From an uncultured Clostridia bacterium (lineage in GTDB: Bacteria > Bacillota > Clostridia > Christensenellales > Aristaeellaceae), in NCBI GenBank assembly GCA_946615785.1, contig CAMOIA010000055.1, positions 1-8,312 of the forward strand: a stretch of 8,312 nucleotides of DNA, written 5' to 3'. Position numbers and translations under genes: made by a program. The notes beneath the pieces were generated by a model that was not told the DNA's origin, did not search any database, and saw nothing but the letters and a program-made list of their open reading frames with translations. Shown here one piece after another: positions 6,182-8,312 of the stretch. Numbering within the stretch: the first letter of the stretch is position 1; the number at the start of each line of letters is the position of its first letter.

Positions 6182-6860
6182 GGCGTCGGCTTTCGGCAGG
6201 TGGAGCTGCCGGAACGCCCGCATTGGGGAAAAGCGCCGGGGATACCCTGCGCCAGTGCCCTGCAAAGGCCGCGCGAGCGGCCATCGGAATGCCCTAAAAA
6301 GCAGAAAATGCAGTGCCGTGCCGGAGGAACGCAGACCAAAGCGCAGCCTCTGCCGCCGGTCAATAGACGCCCTCCCGAAAGGAGGGAATAACCCGAAATG
6401 CCGCGGGGCGGTGCCCGCAGGAGAGCGGCCGAATACGAGCTTCGGCCCTTTACGGGATGACTGACGCGCCGGTTTCCAGTGAAGCCCCGAAAGGGGTGTA
6501 TAAGACAGAAGGCTGACCCCGGTAGCGGAATGGAAAAAAGGCTCGTTCTCCATGCATCATCCGATTCACTTTTCTTTGGTGAATTTGCCGGAGGATCCGT
6601 GAAAGGCGGAGGTAATCAATCCTTCTTGAGATCAGCGGCGAAAGCCGCAGGATACGCGGATGGGAGTCGCTGCCCATCAACCGGCCGTATTCTCTCAATG
6701 GCTGAACAGGTCTGAAGTTCTGGTCGGTACCGTGAAAGCGGGCCGAATGGTTTGGCGGAACTCGTTTACAGGCGGATGCGGGCAAACCGATCCTTCTGAC
6801 CGCGCGGAAAAATGGGCTGCGGGGCGGAAACGTTCTCAAGGCAGGCGGTCACAGGAGCGA
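6182..6860 (+). repeat. Large RNA, domain 1
   Basis: This is the first of two related RNA domains. Landmarks in order: a GGCGT/ACGCC stem (6182-6218) enclosing CGGCAG/CTGCCG; a GATA-loop hairpin (6233-6252); CAAAGGC-hairpin-GCCATCGG (6263-6287); GCAG-CCT-CTGC (6343-6353) then CAATAGACGCC (6361-6371) running into CCCTCC-CGAAA-GGAGGG; a hairpin then GTATAAGACAGA (6498-6509) and GTAGC (6522-6526); GTGAAAGGCGGAGGT (6599-6613); and GGTCGGTACCG (6722-6732) with GGCGGAAC (6754-6761). It also has extra hairpins, such as GATGGG/CCCATC (6659-6678) and ATTCAC/GTGAAT near 6564-6583, that domain 2 lacks. The outer boundaries are approximate. Confidence 0.75.
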
Positions 6861-6869
6861 ACAGGCCTC

Positions 6870-7540
6870 AGCCGCTTTTGATCCAACAGCTTCCGCATCC
6901 CGGTGCAAAATGCCCGTCAGGCATTCCGGGACGTATCCAGCGGGGCGCCGGACGGAAGGGATACCTTCCGATACCGACCCGCTCCCGGCAGCAATGTCCG
7001 GGAACAAAGGCGAAAACGCCAATCCGGCGGATATGGTGCAAAAGATCGGATACTGATAACGCAGAAATTCTGCCGCTGACGCAATAGACGCCTCCTGTGG
7101 AGGAAGAATCCGGTTCAGGCGCATGGCCAGTCACCAGGCGCAAACACCGGAAACCCTGACCCGGGAACAAGTCAGCCGCCGTTGAACGCAGCTAAGGGCT
7201 GCGGTATAAGGCAGAGGTTTCGTACGAGTAGCCTAATCGGCCAACTTTTTCAGGTGAAAGCTGGGGGTGACAATTCCCTCCCTCATTCCGCGTTTTTTCG
7301 CGGGGGCAGCGCGGCGGATCGGGTGGCTACCGGCCGCAAGCGGACTCATTGGTGGCGGAACAATCAACGTACGGTTCGATGTACGGCGAAAGCCGGCGGG
7401 AACTGCTGGATCAAAAGCGGAATCAGGCGACGGCCCGCATTCCCCCGCATGGTTCGCCTCTTGTCAGAGGGAAAGGCCCCGCAGCCCGAACAGGATCTTC
7501 GTTCTTCACAGTTTTACCGTCTCCGTAAAACCCGATTCAG
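6870..7540 (+). repeat. Large RNA, domain 2
   Basis: This is the second domain, with the same landmarks in the same order: GATA-loop hairpin (6953-6970), CAAAGGC-hairpin-GCCAATCCGG (7005-7027), GCAGA-AAT-TCTGC (7061-7073), CAATAGACGCC (7082-7092) running into CCTCC-TGT-GGAGG (7091-7103), hairpin then GTATAAGGCAGA (7204-7215), GTAGC (7228-7232), GTGAAAGCTGGGGGT (7254-7268), GGTGGCTACCG (7322-7332) and GGCGGAAC (7354-7361). Offsets from domain 1 are about 719-742 in the first half, 706 in the middle, 655 at GTGAAAG and 600 at the end. Spacing inside each block is therefore conserved while peripheral parts shrank. Confidence 0.75.
7511..7531 (+). promoter_or_regulatory. Hairpin just upstream of the zinc-ribbon/alpha-CTD gene
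   Basis: GTTTTAC (7511-7517) and GTAAAAC (7525-7531) form a perfect seven-pair stem with a seven-base loop, ending nine bases before GGAGGG (7541-7546). No T-run follows, so it is not a standard terminator. It could be a processing site separating RNA from mRNA, or a binding site for autoregulation of translation. Confidence 0.5.
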
Positions 7541-7552
7541 GGAGGGATGCTT

Positions 7553-8203
7553 ATGAATAAGCGCTGCACGAATTCATCCTGCCGGAAGACCTTTTCCACC
7601 CTGAATTACGGCGGACAATGCCCCTTCTGCGGCAAAGTCTATCCGCAGCTGACCTGTGCCAGAAAAGGCTTTGTCTCTTCCTGCTTTCCAGCTGTTTTTC
7701 GCCTGGTCGTCAGAACAAACCATTTCAAAAAAACTGTGCTCCGCCTGAACCTTAAGAATATCATTACCTCAATCGAAAAGGACAGTCTCATCGAAGGCAT
7801 CAAACGGTTCCGCAGCGAAATGGCCGGCCACGGATACCGTCCGGGCCTGAAGGATTCCAAGGTCTTCTGCGAGGCGCTTCGCGATCACAAACCGCCCTGC
7901 TCTGTCTGGCGGTTGAGTGATGAAACACGGAACGACCTGCCGGTCATTGTGCCCGACGCACCCAAAGAGCAGCCTTCAGAGCACAAAGCAAAACCCGTGC
8001 CGAAAACCTCCATCGAGGATCTGGAGCTCTCGGTCCGGGCGTACAACTGCCTGACGCGCGCCGGAATCAGCACGGTGGATCAGCTGCTTTCCATGCGCCC
8101 GGAAGACTTGAGCCTGGTACGCAACCTGGGCATGAAAAGCCGCGAAGAAATCCTTCGGCGTCTAAGCGAACGCGGTTTGAAGATGCAAACGGCCAAAGGG
8201 TGA
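7553..8203 (+). CDS. Zinc-ribbon protein with RNA polymerase alpha-CTD-like domain
   Basis: This predicted cytoplasmic protein of 216 residues combines two nucleic-acid-related domains. Residues 5-26 carry a four-cysteine zinc ribbon (Cys5, Cys10, Cys23, Cys26; C-x4-C and CPFC). Residues 35-150 are basic and of unknown fold, ending in a proline- and lysine-rich linker. Residues 153-211 resemble the C-terminal domain of RNA polymerase alpha: DLELSVRAYNCL, RAGISTVDQLL, then RNLGMKSREEIL. Positions matching E. coli alpha Arg265, Asn268, Cys269, Gly296, Lys298 and Ser299, which contact UP-element DNA, are all kept (Arg162, Asn165, Cys166, Gly193, Lys195, Ser196). It is not RpoA, since the N-terminal assembly domain is absent. 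ATG 7553 follows GGAGGG (7541-7546) by six bases; the in-frame ATG 7547 touches that site. It lies directly behind the large RNA with no terminator between, so the two may work together. The function is unknown. Confidence 0.85.
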   Translation: MNKRCTNSSCRKTFSTLNYGGQCPFCGKVYPQLTCARKGFVSSCFPAVFRLVVRTNHFKKTVLRLNLKNIITSIEKDSLIEGIKRFRSEMAGHGYRPGLKDSKVFCEALRDHKPPCSVWRLSDETRNDLPVIVPDAPKEQPSEHKAKPVPKTSIEDLELSVRAYNCLTRAGISTVDQLLSMRPEDLSLVRNLGMKSREEILRRLSERGLKMQTAKG

Positions 8204-8210
8204 GCAACAT

Positions 8211-8236
8211 GACTTCCCGTAGGGGAGGTCTTTTTT
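8211..8236 (+). terminator. Rho-independent terminator of the zinc-ribbon/alpha-CTD gene
   Basis: GACTTCCC (8211-8218) pairs with GGGAGGTC (8223-8230), with one T-G wobble, around a GTAG loop. Six T residues follow (8231-8236). It lies seven bases after the stop codon and ends the RNA-plus-protein transcription unit. Confidence 0.95.
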
Positions 8237-8265
8237 GTATTTCCCGCAACAGGAACAAACGGGAT

Positions 8266-8284
8266 GAGGGCCTGCGCGGCCCTC
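8266..8284. other. GC-rich hairpin near the window edge
   Basis: GAGGGCC (8266-8272) and GGCCCTC (8278-8284) pair perfectly around TGCGC. There is no T-run on the plus strand; on the minus strand a short T-containing stretch follows. It may be the terminator of a convergent gene outside the window. Confidence 0.4.
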
Positions 8285-8312
8285 AAACTCCTGCGCCAAA
8301 GGCCGTGGGCCT

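Larger units (their letters stand above)
6040..7540 (+). ncRNA. Large structured RNA of unknown family, two tandem domains
   Basis: About 1.5 kb holds no credible gene. The frames that stay open have no suitable start signal and read as arginine- and glycine-rich noise. Instead there are many short perfect hairpins, often with GNRA-like loops: GGCCGC-GCGA-GCGGCC (6267-6282), CCCC-GAAA-GGGG (6485-6496), GCGGC-GAAA-GCCGC (6635-6648), GGCCGAA/TTCGGCC (6427-6447), CGGAAGG-GATA-CCTTCCG (6953-6970), AATGCC/GGCATT inside CCCGG/CCGGG (6899-6930), GGCG-AAAA-CGCC (7009-7020), CCGCG/CGCGG (7288-7303) and CGGC-GAAA-GCCG (7384-7395). The two halves are homologous (see the two repeat entries). Strand + is chosen because GAAA and GCGA loops read correctly only that way and the downstream gene has the same direction. 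The 3' end is not marked by a terminator. I do not recognise RNase P RNA, tmRNA, 6S RNA or a group II intron. Large ornate families such as GOLLD, ROOL or OLE remain to be tested. Whether it is an independent RNA, a giant 5' leader, or both after cleavage is open. Confidence 0.75.

Noticed and set aside
5923..6297. 124-codon plus-strand open frame in the RNA region
   Set aside because: It begins inside the terminator and has no ribosome binding site or recognisable domain. The same bases form paired stems.
6361..7092. CRISPR-like direct repeats (CAATAGACGCC twice)
   Set aside because: There are only two copies, about 720 bases apart, embedded in larger homologous domains; there is no repeat-spacer spacing.
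7366..7395. ACGTACGGTTC and GCGAAAGC resembling group II intron domain V
   Set aside because: The matching 5' strand of domain V (GAGCCGT type) is not upstream, the parts are in the wrong order, no GTGYG-type 5' end was seen and there is no reverse transcriptase.
6040..7540. RNase P RNA, tmRNA or rRNA fragment
   Set aside because: The RNase P words (GAGGAAAGTCC, ACAGAAA in context), a tmRNA tRNA-like end and long rRNA words were looked for and not found.
7182..7556. 124-codon plus-strand open frame before the zinc-ribbon gene
   Set aside because: No ribosome binding site supports its start. It covers domain 2 RNA motifs shared with domain 1 in other reading frames, so conservation is at the RNA rather than the protein level.

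Overview
The window looks like a chromosomal segment of a GC-rich member of the Bacillota, probably a gut or rumen-type Clostridia. The basis is strong GGAGG-type ribosome binding sites, TTG starts, a DinF/NorM-type MATE pump beside an AraC regulator, a secreted FMN-binding protein and a TlpA-like thioredoxin. This placement is inference from style, not a match to a genome.

Left part (1-2584): the tail of a membrane protein runs into a bidirectional terminator (117-168) shared with a convergent MATE efflux gene. The MATE gene is divergent from an AraC-family regulator with an N-terminal cupin. An 8+3+8 perfect palindrome (1611-1629) lies over the predicted MATE transcription start. This is a classic regulator/exporter pair.

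Middle part (2585-5944): a calcineurin-like metallophosphoesterase overlaps by four bases a secreted CPWC thioredoxin-like protein. A strong promoter (4152-4181) then drives a secreted protein with one FMN-binding domain and two 213-residue repeats. Each of the three segments ends in a GAT-type flavinylation motif, so the protein may carry three covalent FMNs. The last 168 bp of the two repeats are identical in DNA, while the rest is only about 73% identical in protein. A good terminator (5907-5944) closes the unit.

Right part (5945-8312): about 1.5 kb without a credible coding region is packed with perfect, mostly GNRA-capped hairpins. A promoter-like pair (6005-6033) directly precedes a hairpin. 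Reading the region against itself shows two tandem homologous RNA domains (about 6180-6860 and 6870-7540). At least six motifs recur in the same order with nearly constant spacing, and paired stems differ in sequence and length while keeping their pairing. I do not recognise the RNA family. No terminator separates it from a 216-residue protein with an N-terminal four-cysteine zinc ribbon and a C-terminal domain like the RNA polymerase alpha CTD, in which the key DNA-contacting residues are kept. That gene ends in a strong terminator. The RNA plus the alpha-CTD/zinc-ribbon protein is the best candidate for an undescribed system here, possibly a large ribonucleoprotein or a giant structured leader with its own regulator.
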